Assembly (NCBI GenBank): GCA_003553305.1
Contig: PWEB01000163.1
Location: forward strand, 1 to 8,780
Source of the DNA: Syntrophomonadaceae bacterium
GTDB lineage: Bacteria; Bacillota; Dethiobacteria; DTU022
Length of the DNA stretch: 8,780 bases
Direction: 5' to 3'
The translations under genes and the position numbers were made by a program. The first letter of the stretch is position 1, and each line of letters opens with the position of its first letter. The notes beneath the pieces are model-generated. The model had not been told where the DNA came from. It searched no databases and saw only the letters and a program-made list of their open reading frames with translations. This document shows, piece after piece, positions 1 to 7,069 of the stretch.

Positions 1-533
1 ACGGTGGGAAGTTCGATTTATTTGTTCAGCGGTTTATTGATGTTTTAATTGCTTTTCCCGGTATCCTGCTTGCTATCGTGGTGGTGACAATTTTAGGTGT
101 CGGAGTAGAACAGGTTATGATTGCGGTTGGTATTTCTACAATACCGATCTATACCCGCCTGGTGCGTGGATCAGTCCTCTCTGTAAAAGAAGAAGGATAT
201 GTTGCTGCAGCCAGGTCGCTTGGGATCGGTGACGCCAGGATTATTATCCGCCATATTCTGCCCAATTGCTTAGGCCCGATTATAGTGATGTCTACATTTC
301 GAATTGCTACCTCTATACTCTGGGCTGCCGGACTCGGTTTTTTGGGATTGGGAGCGCAGCCTCCGGATCCGGAATGGGGGTCAATGCTGAGCAGGGGAAG
401 AGAATATATGCGCACAGCACCTTACTTAACATTGTTTCCAGGCATGGCCATTTTCTTAATGGTTCTTGGCTTTAACATGCTTGGTGATGGTTTGCGCGAC
501 GCCCTAGACCCTCGGGGAAGGAAGTATAAATAG
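1..533 (+). CDS. Oligopeptide/dipeptide ABC transporter permease, C-terminal part (OppC/DppC type), 5' truncated by window
   Basis: This is an inner-membrane permease subunit of a peptide-type (PepT family) ABC importer, forming half of the transmembrane channel with an OppB-like partner that must lie upstream. The open frame runs in from the window edge (first full codon at 3), so the internal ATG at 78 is not the true start. The visible part reads GKFDLFVQRFIDVLIAFPG and then a hydrophobic segment, typical of the OppC/DppC family. The EAA loop that contacts the ATPases is clear: AAARSLGIGDARIIIRHILP, with the conserved G and the H-x-LPN ending. Further membrane segments follow, and the protein ends with the family-typical GDGLRDALDPR tail. 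The stop is TAG at 531-533, 52 nt before the first ATPase gene. Peptide versus nickel or other substrate cannot be decided from this subunit; the downstream peptidase favours peptides. Confidence 0.93.
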   Translation, partial: GGKFDLFVQRFIDVLIAFPGILLAIVVVTILGVGVEQVMIAVGISTIPIYTRLVRGSVLSVKEEGYVAAARSLGIGDARIIIRHILPNCLGPIIVMSTFRIATSILWAAGLGFLGLGAQPPDPEWGSMLSRGREYMRTAPYLTLFPGMAIFLMVLGFNMLGDGLRDALDPRGRKYK

Positions 534-585
534 GCTATTGATATAGTAATCTGGGAAACTTTAAATAAACAAAGGAAGGTTACCC

Positions 586-1575
586 ATGGAATACCTGCTT
601 AAAGTAGAAGACTTAAAGACAACTTTTTATGCTGATGATGCCGTGATCCGGGCTGTGGATGGAGTCTCTTTTAATGTCAGACCCGGGGAAGTCGTTGGCC
701 TGGTTGGTGAATCAGGTTGCGGTAAGAGCGTGGTTTCTTTGAGCATCATGCGGTTGATTAGCTACCCGCCTGGTAAAATTGAAAGAGGCCGGGTTTGCTT
801 AGAAGATCAGGACTTACTTACCCTGAATGACAAAGAAATGCGCCGGATCAGGGGCAATGATATTGCTATGATCTTTCAGGAACCGATGACTTCCTTAAAC
901 CCTGTTTACAAGATTGGCGACCAGGTTAGCGAAGCGATCCGTCTTCATCAGGGTCTTGATAGTTCTGCGGCCTGGGACGAGTCCGCTAAAATGCTTGAGC
1001 TGGTCGGCATTCCCCGCCCGAGGGCGGTCCTTGACAACTATCCGCACCAATTAAGTGGTGGAATGCGCCAACGAGCGATGATTGCAATGGCTCTTTCCTG
1101 TAATCCTAAACTGCTTATTGCCGATGAGCCGACTACGGCACTTGACGTAACTATACAGGCCCAAATTCTTGAATTGATGAGGGATATAAAAGAAAGGATC
1201 AACACGTCTATTATTTTTATCACCCATGATCTTGGGGTGATTGCCGAAATGGCCCAGCACGTTGTGGTCATGTATTCAGGGAAGATCGTCGAAGATGCAG
1301 ATGTTGAATCTTTGTTTAATGAGCCTCTGCACCCCTATACTGCAGGGCTGATAAATTCTAAACCGAAGCTTGAAGAAGAAAAAGAACTGCTTGATTTCAT
1401 CCCGGGCAATGTCCCCAATCCAGCGGATATGCCGGCAGGATGTGCTTTTCATCCTCGCTGTTCGGAAGTGATGGAGGTTTGCCGCCGGGAAATGCCTGAT
1501 CTACTGGAACCTAAACCTAACCGGCAGGTTAGGTGCTGGCTTTATCAGAAGCAGAAAGCAGAAGGGGTGAAGTAA
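586..1575 (+). CDS. oppD: Peptide ABC transporter ATP-binding protein, OppD/DppD type
   Basis: Cytoplasmic ATPase (329 aa, normal length) that powers the peptide importer together with the next gene product. Visible motifs are Walker A GESGCGKS (residues 41-48), Q-loop FQEP (Q98), ABC signature LSGGM (156-160), Walker B LLIADE (176-181), D-loop ALDV (185-188) and the switch histidine H214. The C-terminal oligopeptide/dipeptide transporter extension (about 235-320) has four cysteines, C286, C292, C299 and C317, in the spacing found in this family; such cysteines are reported to hold an Fe-S cluster in some OppD/DppD proteins, but that is not shown here. The ATG at 586 has a good ribosome binding site, AAAGGAAGG at 571-579. 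LSGGM instead of LSGGQ is normal for OppD. The symbol is by family; dppD would be equally defensible. Confidence 0.95.
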   Translation: MEYLLKVEDLKTTFYADDAVIRAVDGVSFNVRPGEVVGLVGESGCGKSVVSLSIMRLISYPPGKIERGRVCLEDQDLLTLNDKEMRRIRGNDIAMIFQEPMTSLNPVYKIGDQVSEAIRLHQGLDSSAAWDESAKMLELVGIPRPRAVLDNYPHQLSGGMRQRAMIAMALSCNPKLLIADEPTTALDVTIQAQILELMRDIKERINTSIIFITHDLGVIAEMAQHVVVMYSGKIVEDADVESLFNEPLHPYTAGLINSKPKLEEEKELLDFIPGNVPNPADMPAGCAFHPRCSEVMEVCRREMPDLLEPKPNRQVRCWLYQKQKAEGVK

Positions 1576-2556
1576 ATGGCAACCCCGAATCCAATCATAG
1601 AAGTAGAAGAATTAAAAAAGTATTTTCCGATCAGGACAGGAGTTTTTTCAAAAATAACCGGTTATGTTAAAGCTGTGGATGGCATCGATTTGCGTATACA
1701 TTCCAGGGAGGCCTACGGATTGGTCGGTGAATCAGGATGCGGGAAGTCTACTGCCGGTATGACTATTTTAAGAATGCTCAATCCAACCGGGGGCAAAGTG
1801 TTTTATAAGGGCACAGATGTGCTGGCTGTTGGCAAAGAAGAACTGCGCAGCTTGCGTAAAGAAATGCAGATTATTTTTCAGGATCCGTATAGTTCACTTA
1901 ACCCGCGAATGAGTATCGGGGAAGCGATTGGTGAGCCCTTGGAAGTGCATGGGATTGCCCGGGCCCAGGAGCGCCGCGATCGGGTTATGTCAGTTTTAAG
2001 AGAATGCGGCCTTGACAGTCACCATTATCGCCGCTATCCCCACGAGTTTTCCGGTGGACAGCGTCAGAGGGTGGGGATCGCCCGGGCCTTAATTCTTGAA
2101 CCTGAATTTATAGTTGCTGATGAACCAATTTCAGCTTTAGATGTTTCCATCCAGTCGCAGATAGTAAACCTGCTTGAAAGTCTGCAGGAAAAGTTCGGTT
2201 TGACATTTTTGTTTATTTCTCACGATTTAAGCGTGGTTAAACACATGGCTGACCGGGTCGGGGTAATGTATTTGGGGAAAATTGTTGAAGAAGCTCCTAA
2301 AAAGGAATTTTACAGTTCACCACTGCACCCTTATTCACAGGCTCTACTTTCAGCGGTGCCAACTATGCAGACGGGGCCCAAGAAAGAACGGATTATTCTC
2401 AAAGGAGATGTGCCCAGTCCGTCTAACCCGCCACCGGGCTGTACTTTTCATACCCGCTGTCCTTTAGCCGAGGGGATCTGTTCTGTAGAAATTCCGGCCC
2501 TGAAAAAAATCGGGCCTGACCATCTCGTGTCCTGTCATTTGGTAAAAGAGAAGTAA
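1576..2556 (+). CDS. oppF: Peptide ABC transporter ATP-binding protein, OppF/DppF type
   Basis: Second ATPase (326 aa) of the heterodimeric motor. Walker A is GESGCGKST (51-59), Q-loop FQDP (Q102), signature FSGGQ (158-162), Walker B FIVADE (178-183), D-loop ALDV (187-190) and switch histidine H216. The N-terminal insertion before the Walker A motif (FPIRTGVFSKITGYVKAVDG) is the mark that separates OppF from OppD. The C-terminal extension again has four cysteines, C289, C295, C302 and C320, matching those of the OppD partner. The ATG follows the oppD stop TAA with no gap, and the ribosome binding site (AAGGGGTGA, 1562-1570) lies inside the end of oppD, so the two are probably translationally coupled and made in equal amounts. 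No terminator is visible after the stop. Confidence 0.95.
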   Translation: MATPNPIIEVEELKKYFPIRTGVFSKITGYVKAVDGIDLRIHSREAYGLVGESGCGKSTAGMTILRMLNPTGGKVFYKGTDVLAVGKEELRSLRKEMQIIFQDPYSSLNPRMSIGEAIGEPLEVHGIARAQERRDRVMSVLRECGLDSHHYRRYPHEFSGGQRQRVGIARALILEPEFIVADEPISALDVSIQSQIVNLLESLQEKFGLTFLFISHDLSVVKHMADRVGVMYLGKIVEEAPKKEFYSSPLHPYSQALLSAVPTMQTGPKKERIILKGDVPSPSNPPPGCTFHTRCPLAEGICSVEIPALKKIGPDHLVSCHLVKEK

Positions 2557-2608
2557 TCGTGTTCCAGTCGCTGTTCAATCAATATATTTAACTGAAAGTG
2601 GTAAAACC

Positions 2609-2617
2609 AAAGGGGGG
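2609..2617 (+). promoter_or_regulatory. Ribosome binding site that fixes a TTG start for the M20 peptidase
   Basis: AAAGGGGGG lies 7 nt upstream of an in-frame TTG at 2625. The longer reading from GTG at 2598 would put this purine run inside the coding region and has no comparable site ahead of it, so TTG 2625 is preferred. Confidence 0.6.
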
Positions 2618-2624
2618 TCCTCGC

Positions 2625-3938
2625 TTGGCTATTGCTCCGGAAAAAATTTTAAGCGACCTGATTCGTATTGACAGTTCTAATCCACCAGGAAACGAGACTG
2701 CTGTGGCCTTGTATTTAAAACAACTATTTGAAGAGGCCGGGGTCCAGGGTGAAATAATCGAGCCGGAAGAAGGACGAGGCAGCTTTATCGTTCGGCTTGG
2801 TTCCAGCCCTGGTTCTAATTCCGGTTCAAAAAAACTTCTTTATTTGTCACACGCTGATGTTGTCCCGGTCGGAGAGGACTGGGATTTTGAACCTTTTTCC
2901 GGTAAAATTGACAATGAGTTGATTTACGGGCGGGGCGCTCTTGATTGTAAAGATTTAATGGCTGCCCAGGTTTCAGCTGCCCTGCAGCTTATTGATGAAA
3001 AGGTTCCCCTGAAGGGCGAGTTGATTATAGCGGCAACCGCAGACGAAGAAAAGGGCGGACGGCTTGGTATTGGATATTTGCTCGAAAATCACCCTTCAAA
3101 AATTGAAGCTGATTATGCGGTAAACGAAGGGGCAGACCACCCGATTAAGTTAAACGATAAGCTGATTTATTTTCTGCAGGTTGGTGAAAAAGGGACGGCC
3201 TGGTGTACCCTGAAGGCGCGCGGGACTGCCGGTCACGGTGCGCTTCCTGGATTAGCAGACAATGCAGTGGTCAAAATGGCCCGGGCTGTCAGCCGTCTCA
3301 ATAATTACCGGTCGGAAGTAATTCTGATCCCAGAGGTAGAAAAATTGCTCAGAAATCTGGCTGAGCTTTGTGGGATTACTGTTGAATCGCTAGGTCCGGA
3401 TGAAGTAGACAACTTGCTTGAAGAGATGCCTTTAGAACTTGCCTTTCTTGAATCTTTACGCTCGATGACGCGCATGACGGTATCCCCGAATACGATCAGG
3501 GGTGGAAGCAAGACAAACATTGTCCCCGATTACTGTGAAGCTGATGTCGATATCAGGATTATGCCCGGGCAGGACCTTGCATACGTAGAGAAGGAACTGC
3601 GCCTGATTATCAACAAAGACATCGAAATAGACTTTAATGAATACCGCTCCCCGACTTTTTCAAGCGCAGAAGATCCTTTTTACCGCTTAATGCAGGAGAT
3701 TACTATTGACCAGGCCGGTGATGACGCTATCTGCCTGCCGGTAGTTTCAGCCGGGTCAACTGATTCTAAGTTTTTACGAAGTTCCGGTCTTCCTTCATAC
3801 GGGATCGCTCACATGGCTCCTGGTTTTGATGAGCAAATCAGGAAAACCATTCACGGCAGAAATGAACGTACTGACGTGGCCAGCCTGCAATTGAAAACCG
3901 CTTTTCTCAAAAAACTAGCCTGTCGTTATCTAAGCTAA
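2625..3938 (+). CDS. M20 family metallopeptidase (ArgE/DapE/ACY1/CPG2-like amidohydrolase)
   Basis: A soluble two-metal hydrolase of 437 aa that cleaves a peptide or N-acyl amino acid bond in the cytoplasm. Numbered from TTG 2625, the metal and catalytic residues are all recognisable: H76 and D78 in SHADVVP, bridging D107 in GRGALDCKD, catalytic base E141 and ligand E142 in ADEE, ligand E168 in NEGAD, and C-terminal ligand H410 in IHGRNER. The small dimerisation domain starts near residue 185 and carries GTAGHGALPG, with H204 the residue that reaches into the partner's active site in this family. The frame can be extended to GTG 2598 (446 aa), but the ribosome binding site favours 2625. Its place 68 nt after oppF suggests that it processes what the transporter imports. 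The exact substrate (dipeptide, acetyl-ornithine, N-acyl amino acid) cannot be read from sequence; I do not assign a symbol. Confidence 0.9.
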   Translation: MAIAPEKILSDLIRIDSSNPPGNETAVALYLKQLFEEAGVQGEIIEPEEGRGSFIVRLGSSPGSNSGSKKLLYLSHADVVPVGEDWDFEPFSGKIDNELIYGRGALDCKDLMAAQVSAALQLIDEKVPLKGELIIAATADEEKGGRLGIGYLLENHPSKIEADYAVNEGADHPIKLNDKLIYFLQVGEKGTAWCTLKARGTAGHGALPGLADNAVVKMARAVSRLNNYRSEVILIPEVEKLLRNLAELCGITVESLGPDEVDNLLEEMPLELAFLESLRSMTRMTVSPNTIRGGSKTNIVPDYCEADVDIRIMPGQDLAYVEKELRLIINKDIEIDFNEYRSPTFSSAEDPFYRLMQEITIDQAGDDAICLPVVSAGSTDSKFLRSSGLPSYGIAHMAPGFDEQIRKTIHGRNERTDVASLQLKTAFLKKLACRYLS

Positions 3939-3971
3939 CCGCCTATTTGTTTCCGGGGAGGGTTAGTCAAG

Positions 3972-4380
3972 ATGGAAGCAACCTATGCGCACATGGGAGT
4001 TGAAATACAGCGTAGTATCTATTTGATCAGTTATACGCGGCCCGACCTACTCTCTACTAAAGGTGATCCAGGCAGCCGCCGGTTAGCTATGCCCTATCTC
4101 TCTTAAAAAAGTTGGCGGGCATGGTCAAAACAGTGTTGGTGATATAATCCGCTTTTCCAAGATGGGTTACGACGGAGTAATCCAGTTAGCGCCCTTTTCC
4201 TGTATCCCTGTAATTGTTGCCAAAAGCCTGGTTTCCCGGTTAAGCAAAGATTATGACATCCCGGTTTTAACCCTTTTCATTGATGAGCATACCGGAACCG
4301 CCGGGGTGCAGACCAGGTTAGAAGCTTTTGTAGACATGATGGAACAGCGCCGATCCCGAAATGTGAATGTTGGCGCCTAG
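3972..4380 (+). pseudogene. Remnant of an acyl-CoA dehydratase activase-related (DUF2229/HgdB-like) protein, internally deleted and frameshifted
   Basis: A ribosome binding site (GGGGAGGG, 3955-3962) and ATG at 3972 open a reading frame that gives 44 residues ending PYLS and stops at TAA 4104-4106. The next frame (from 4105) continues at once with KKVGGHGQNSVGD, then YDGVIQLAPFSCIPVIVAKS, DIPVLTLFIDEHTG and TRLEAFVDMM, up to TAG 4378-4380. Both pieces look, from memory, like the C-terminal part of the CoA-activase-related family, in which GVEVHRSIYL, VGGHG and DGVIQLAPF occur in this order. Skipping one base near 4103-4104, beside a run of six A, joins the two frames. The joined product would be about 135 aa, against roughly 350 in full-length relatives as I recall them, and the usual N-terminal cysteine-bearing part is missing. 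The intact family is thought to work with BadF/HgdC-type ATPases; no such partner is in the window. A sequencing error could explain the shift but not the missing half. Confidence 0.75.
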
Positions 4381-4410
4381 TCTGAAAACTAGATGGAGTG
4401 CAAACCCTAA

Positions 4411-5388
4411 TTGACGCTTACCATAGGTTCAATAGATGTTAACCCGGGTCTTGCCCTGGCTCCGATGGCCGGTATAACCGACCATCCTTTTCGCTTGCTG
4501 GCCAGGGAGCAGGGCTGCCCCCTTCTATATACTGAAATGATCAGCGCCAAGGGGCTTATCTATAATCCGGGCCGTCAAAAATATCTGCTCTGCTTTACTG
4601 ACGAAGAACGACAGATTGGCTTTCAGATTTTCGGTTCAGATCCATTGATCATGGCCCAGGCAGCCCAAAAGCTTGAAACCCTCGGAGCAGATTTTATTGA
4701 TCTTAACTTTGGCTGTCCGACCCCTAAAATAACGCGTAATGGTGAAGGAGGGGCTTTGCTCTGCCGGTCTGAACTGGCCAGTGAAATTTTTAAGACGATT
4801 ACCGGTGCAGTAGCATGTCCGGTGACAGTTAAACTGCGTAAAGGCTGGGATGAGCAGAATATTACTGTTTTGGATATTGCAGCCCGGGCCGAAGAAGCCG
4901 GTTTAAAAGCGGTTACTGTCCACGGTCGCACTGTTCAGCAGGGCTACAAGGGCCGGGCAGACTGGTCTATAATCAGGCAGGTTAAGGAAAATTTATCGAT
5001 CCCGGTCATTGGTAATGGTGATATTGACTCATCCCAATCAGCAAAGGAAATGTTTAGATATTGCGGTTGTAACGGAGTTATGGTTGGCCGGGCTGCCCAG
5101 GGGAACCCCTGGATTTTTAAAGAGATTCTGGCCGGTCTTAAAAACAAACCCCTTCCTGAGAAGCCTTCTGTCAAAGAAATTGTAGAAATGGTCTTAAAGC
5201 ATTTAGCTATGCTTAGTGATCTGAAAGGTGAAGCAGCTGCAGTGCGGGAAATGCGCAGTCATGCCTCCTGGTACATCAGGGAATTGCCAGGAGCCGCCGC
5301 TGCCAGGAGGAAGTTGGTGCAGACCACAAGTGCAAAAGAAACAGAAGGTATTCTTCGCGAGTTTTGCCATACCTTAAAGCATCTATAA
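4411..5388 (+). CDS. dusB: tRNA-dihydrouridine synthase, DusB-like
   Basis: FMN-dependent enzyme of 325 aa that reduces uridines in the D-loop of tRNA to dihydrouridine with NADPH. The N-terminal TIM-barrel domain opens with LAPMAGITDHPFR (16-28), which contributes to FMN binding. The catalytic cysteine is C102 in NFGCPTPKI. Other FMN/tRNA-contact motifs are VKLRKGWDE, VHGRTVQQGYKG, IGNGDI and GRAAQGNPW. The last 80 or so residues form the helical tRNA-binding domain. The TTG at 4411 is the only possible start near the N-terminus, because TAA at 4408-4410 precedes it directly in frame; the ribosome binding site is modest (GGAG, 4395-4398, 12 nt away). The NFGCPTPKI form is that of Firmicute DusB proteins. 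It stands 30 nt after the pseudogene, so transcription may come from upstream, and it heads the dusB ... greA-lysS cluster. Confidence 0.95.
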   Translation: MTLTIGSIDVNPGLALAPMAGITDHPFRLLAREQGCPLLYTEMISAKGLIYNPGRQKYLLCFTDEERQIGFQIFGSDPLIMAQAAQKLETLGADFIDLNFGCPTPKITRNGEGGALLCRSELASEIFKTITGAVACPVTVKLRKGWDEQNITVLDIAARAEEAGLKAVTVHGRTVQQGYKGRADWSIIRQVKENLSIPVIGNGDIDSSQSAKEMFRYCGCNGVMVGRAAQGNPWIFKEILAGLKNKPLPEKPSVKEIVEMVLKHLAMLSDLKGEAAAVREMRSHASWYIRELPGAAAARRKLVQTTSAKETEGILREFCHTLKHL

Positions 5389-5465
5389 TTTTTTCTAAGC
5401 ATATTAACCTGTAGAAGGTCGTCCCCACTTGTAATTATTACCTGCAGGGGGAAAGGTGTCTACTG

Positions 5466-5494
5466 TTGCTACTTGCCACCTTTAGTAGTAAAAT
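5466..5494 (+). promoter_or_regulatory. Possible sigma-A promoter of the HTH gene
   Basis: TTGCTA (5466-5471) and TAAAAT (5489-5494) are separated by 17 nt, giving 4/6 and 5/6 matches to the sigma-A hexamers. It lies in the 195-nt (to TTG 5584) or 231-nt (to ATG 5620) gap after dusB. The expected start of transcription is near 5501, about 120 nt before the ATG. A weak inverted pair (AAAGGTG 5452-5458 and CACCTTT 5477-5483) overlaps it. Found by eye only. Confidence 0.35.
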
Positions 5495-5503
5495 AAAGCC
5501 GAT

Positions 5504-5520
5504 CACAATATTGTGCACAA
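5504..5520. promoter_or_regulatory. Two overlapping palindromes, candidate operator
   Basis: CACAATATTGTG (5504-5515) is a perfect 12-bp palindrome and TTGTGCACAA (5511-5520) is a perfect 10-bp palindrome that shares TTGTG with it, so the CACAA/TTGTG unit occurs three times in 17 bp. The position, just past the -10 box proposed at 5489-5494, suits a repressor site, perhaps for autoregulation by the HTH protein. It recalls Rex-type TTGTG half sites, but the spacing is wrong for a standard Rex operator. Confidence 0.4.
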
Positions 5521-5619
5521 CGTTTTATAAAGTGGCTACAAAGCACCATTAGAAATATAAACGGCCAGGGTGGATGAAGAACTTTGCAATCTGAACGGAT
5601 ATTTCGCATCGGGGAAAAA

Positions 5620-6123
5620 ATGATTAGTCTGGACAAGGCCAACCGGCTTGTCGAAAGGGCTATGGAGCTGCGTGAGCAGGGGCTGTCTCAGCAGGAAGCA
5701 GCTAACCGCCTCCATCTGGACCGCAGCTTTATTTCTCGGATTGAAGCGATTGGGGAGATTCGCAAGGGGAACCGGGTGGCTGTGATTGGTTTTCCCCTTT
5801 CCAATACAGAAGAACTTTCAGATATTTGCCGTTCATACGGTCTCGATTTTTATCTTCTACTTACCGATCAGCAGCGGTGGGAAATGGTCCGTGATAAGCA
5901 GGCCCTTGATTTCTTCAACCGTATGTTTGAGTTAATCGCCCATTTACGTAAATTTGATACCCTGATCATGATTTCATCTGAAAAATGGTATCAGCTTTCT
6001 GAAGCATTGCTTGATATACAGATTGTTTATATTGACCTGGGCTCTTCCCCTATCCGGAAGGATTGCCTTGTTGATGTTGAGCAGTTTAAAAATACCTTAG
6101 AACTGGTTTTGGAAAAGCAGTGA
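5620..6123 (+). CDS. Small helix-turn-helix DNA-binding protein, unknown ligand
   Basis: A 167-aa protein with an N-terminal helix-turn-helix at residues 22-43 (LSQQEAANRLHLDRSFISRI), of the XRE/sigma-like kind used in bacterial regulators. A basic linker (IRKGNR) leads to a roughly 115-residue C-terminal domain that begins with a hydrophobic strand, VAVIGFPLSN, and alternates strands and helices (FYLLLTD, DTLIMISS, IQIVYIDLG), as in a Rossmann-like or ligand-sensing fold; I do not recognise the family. I chose ATG 5620 (GGGGA at 5611-5615 ahead of it), because the domain begins with MISLDKANRL. A longer frame from TTG 5584 (179 aa, weaker AGGGTGG at 5567-5573) is possible. The stop TGA overlaps the ribosome binding site of the next gene, so the two are co-expressed and probably work together. 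Likely a regulator, possibly of its own operon; this is inference. Confidence 0.8.
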   Translation: MISLDKANRLVERAMELREQGLSQQEAANRLHLDRSFISRIEAIGEIRKGNRVAVIGFPLSNTEELSDICRSYGLDFYLLLTDQQRWEMVRDKQALDFFNRMFELIAHLRKFDTLIMISSEKWYQLSEALLDIQIVYIDLGSSPIRKDCLVDVEQFKNTLELVLEKQ

Positions 6124-6138
6124 AAGGAGTTAAAAAAA

Positions 6139-7035
6139 TTGAAACATATAGTGGGAATTAGCCTCGGTTCTTCTACGAGAGATCATGCTGTAACAGTAGA
6201 GCTAAAGGGAGAGCAGTATAAAATTGAAAGAATAGGCACTGACGGTGACATGCGGAAAATGATCGAGAAGATCAGAGAACTTGATGGTAATGTAGATGCC
6301 TTTGGCCTTGGTGGAATGGATCTTTATATTTACGCTGTTGATCGTCGTTATGAATTCAGGGATTCCAGACGAATCTTCAATGCTGCTCAAAAGACACCGA
6401 TTGTAGACGGATCCGGCCTTAAAAATACTCTCGAACGCCGTTCAATAGATCAACTAAACGAGCAAAGCGATATATTCAAAACACCAAAGAAGGTTTTACT
6501 GATGTCGGCCATGGACCGGCTTGGTATGGCCCAGGCTTTTGAAAAAGCAGGCTGTAAAATGACTTATGGTGATTTGCTGTATGTGCTTAATCTTCCTATT
6601 CCTCTTTATACGCTGAAAAGCCTGGCCGCCATTGCCCGGGTCCTCGCTCCGCTGGTCGGTCAGCTTCCGTTTACGATGATTTATCCCACCGGCAGCAAGC
6701 AGTCGATAAACAAACCGCGCTATACCCGCTATTTCCATGAAAATGATATAATTGCCGGAGATTTTCATTTTATCCACCGTTATATGCCCGAAGAACTGCC
6801 CGGAAAAATGATCGTGACCAACACCGTGACCAGCGATGATGTTGAATTTTTACGGAAGCGCAAATTAAAAACCCTGGTTACAACTACTCCAGAAATGGAG
6901 GGACGCTCCTTCGGCACAAATGTTATGGAAGCGCTGCTCGTTTGCATGGCTGATGGTAAAAAAGAACTGAGTGAAGCCCAGTACCATGTTTTGCTTGAAG
7001 AACTTGACCTCAAACCGAGAGTGGTGGAGCTGTAA
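6139..7035 (+). CDS. Conserved protein of uncertain function, sometimes named quinate/shikimate dehydrogenase-like
   Basis: A 298-aa soluble protein. The TTG at 6139 has an excellent ribosome binding site, AAAGGAG (6123-6129), that begins in the stop of the HTH gene. Conspicuous blocks are GISLGSSTRDH (6-16), ERIGTDGD (30-37), DAFGLGGMDLYIY (53-65), KTPIVDGSGLKNTLERR (85-101), VLLMSAMDRLGMAQAF (119-134), GDFHFIHRYMPEELPGK and ITNTV further on, and TTTPEMEGRSFGTNVMEAL (248-266). I recall close relatives in Clostridia labelled quinate 5-dehydrogenase, but I cannot see a classical AroE-type GxGGxxR nucleotide motif; VLLMSAMDRLGMA is the best candidate for a strand-loop-helix of a Rossmann fold. 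No signal peptide or membrane segment is evident, though residues 150-178 are fairly hydrophobic. Function should be treated as unknown. Pairing with an HTH protein suggests a small sensing or metabolic unit. Confidence 0.82.
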   Translation: MKHIVGISLGSSTRDHAVTVELKGEQYKIERIGTDGDMRKMIEKIRELDGNVDAFGLGGMDLYIYAVDRRYEFRDSRRIFNAAQKTPIVDGSGLKNTLERRSIDQLNEQSDIFKTPKKVLLMSAMDRLGMAQAFEKAGCKMTYGDLLYVLNLPIPLYTLKSLAAIARVLAPLVGQLPFTMIYPTGSKQSINKPRYTRYFHENDIIAGDFHFIHRYMPEELPGKMIVTNTVTSDDVEFLRKRKLKTLVTTTPEMEGRSFGTNVMEALLVCMADGKKELSEAQYHVLLEELDLKPRVVEL

Positions 7036-7069
7036 CAGGAGATTAGATCTATATAAATAGAAAGTCTTT

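Noticed and set aside
2557..2624. Separate promoter for the M20 peptidase
   Set aside because: No -35/-10 pair with proper spacing was found in the 68-nt gap; read-through from the opp genes is simpler.
4623..4931. A 102-codon open frame on the - strand
   Set aside because: It is antisense to the catalytic part of dusB; its composition (rich in S, P, A, R) is that of a shadow frame.
5264..5310. Inverted and direct copies of CCAGGAGG/CCTCCTGG
   Set aside because: They lie inside dusB in the helical domain, where the codons encode a plausible family sequence (SWYIRELPGAAAARRK); treated as codon coincidence.
5422..5452. TCCCC ... GGGGA inverted pair as a terminator of dusB
   Set aside because: The stem is short (5 bp), the loop about 21 nt, and no T-run follows, so it does not fit an intrinsic terminator. 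The T-run at 5389-5395 lacks a stem before it.
5400..5583. Riboswitch or T-box leader ahead of the HTH gene
   Set aside because: No T-box GGTGG-ACCGCG element or other known aptamer core is seen; only short palindromes are present.
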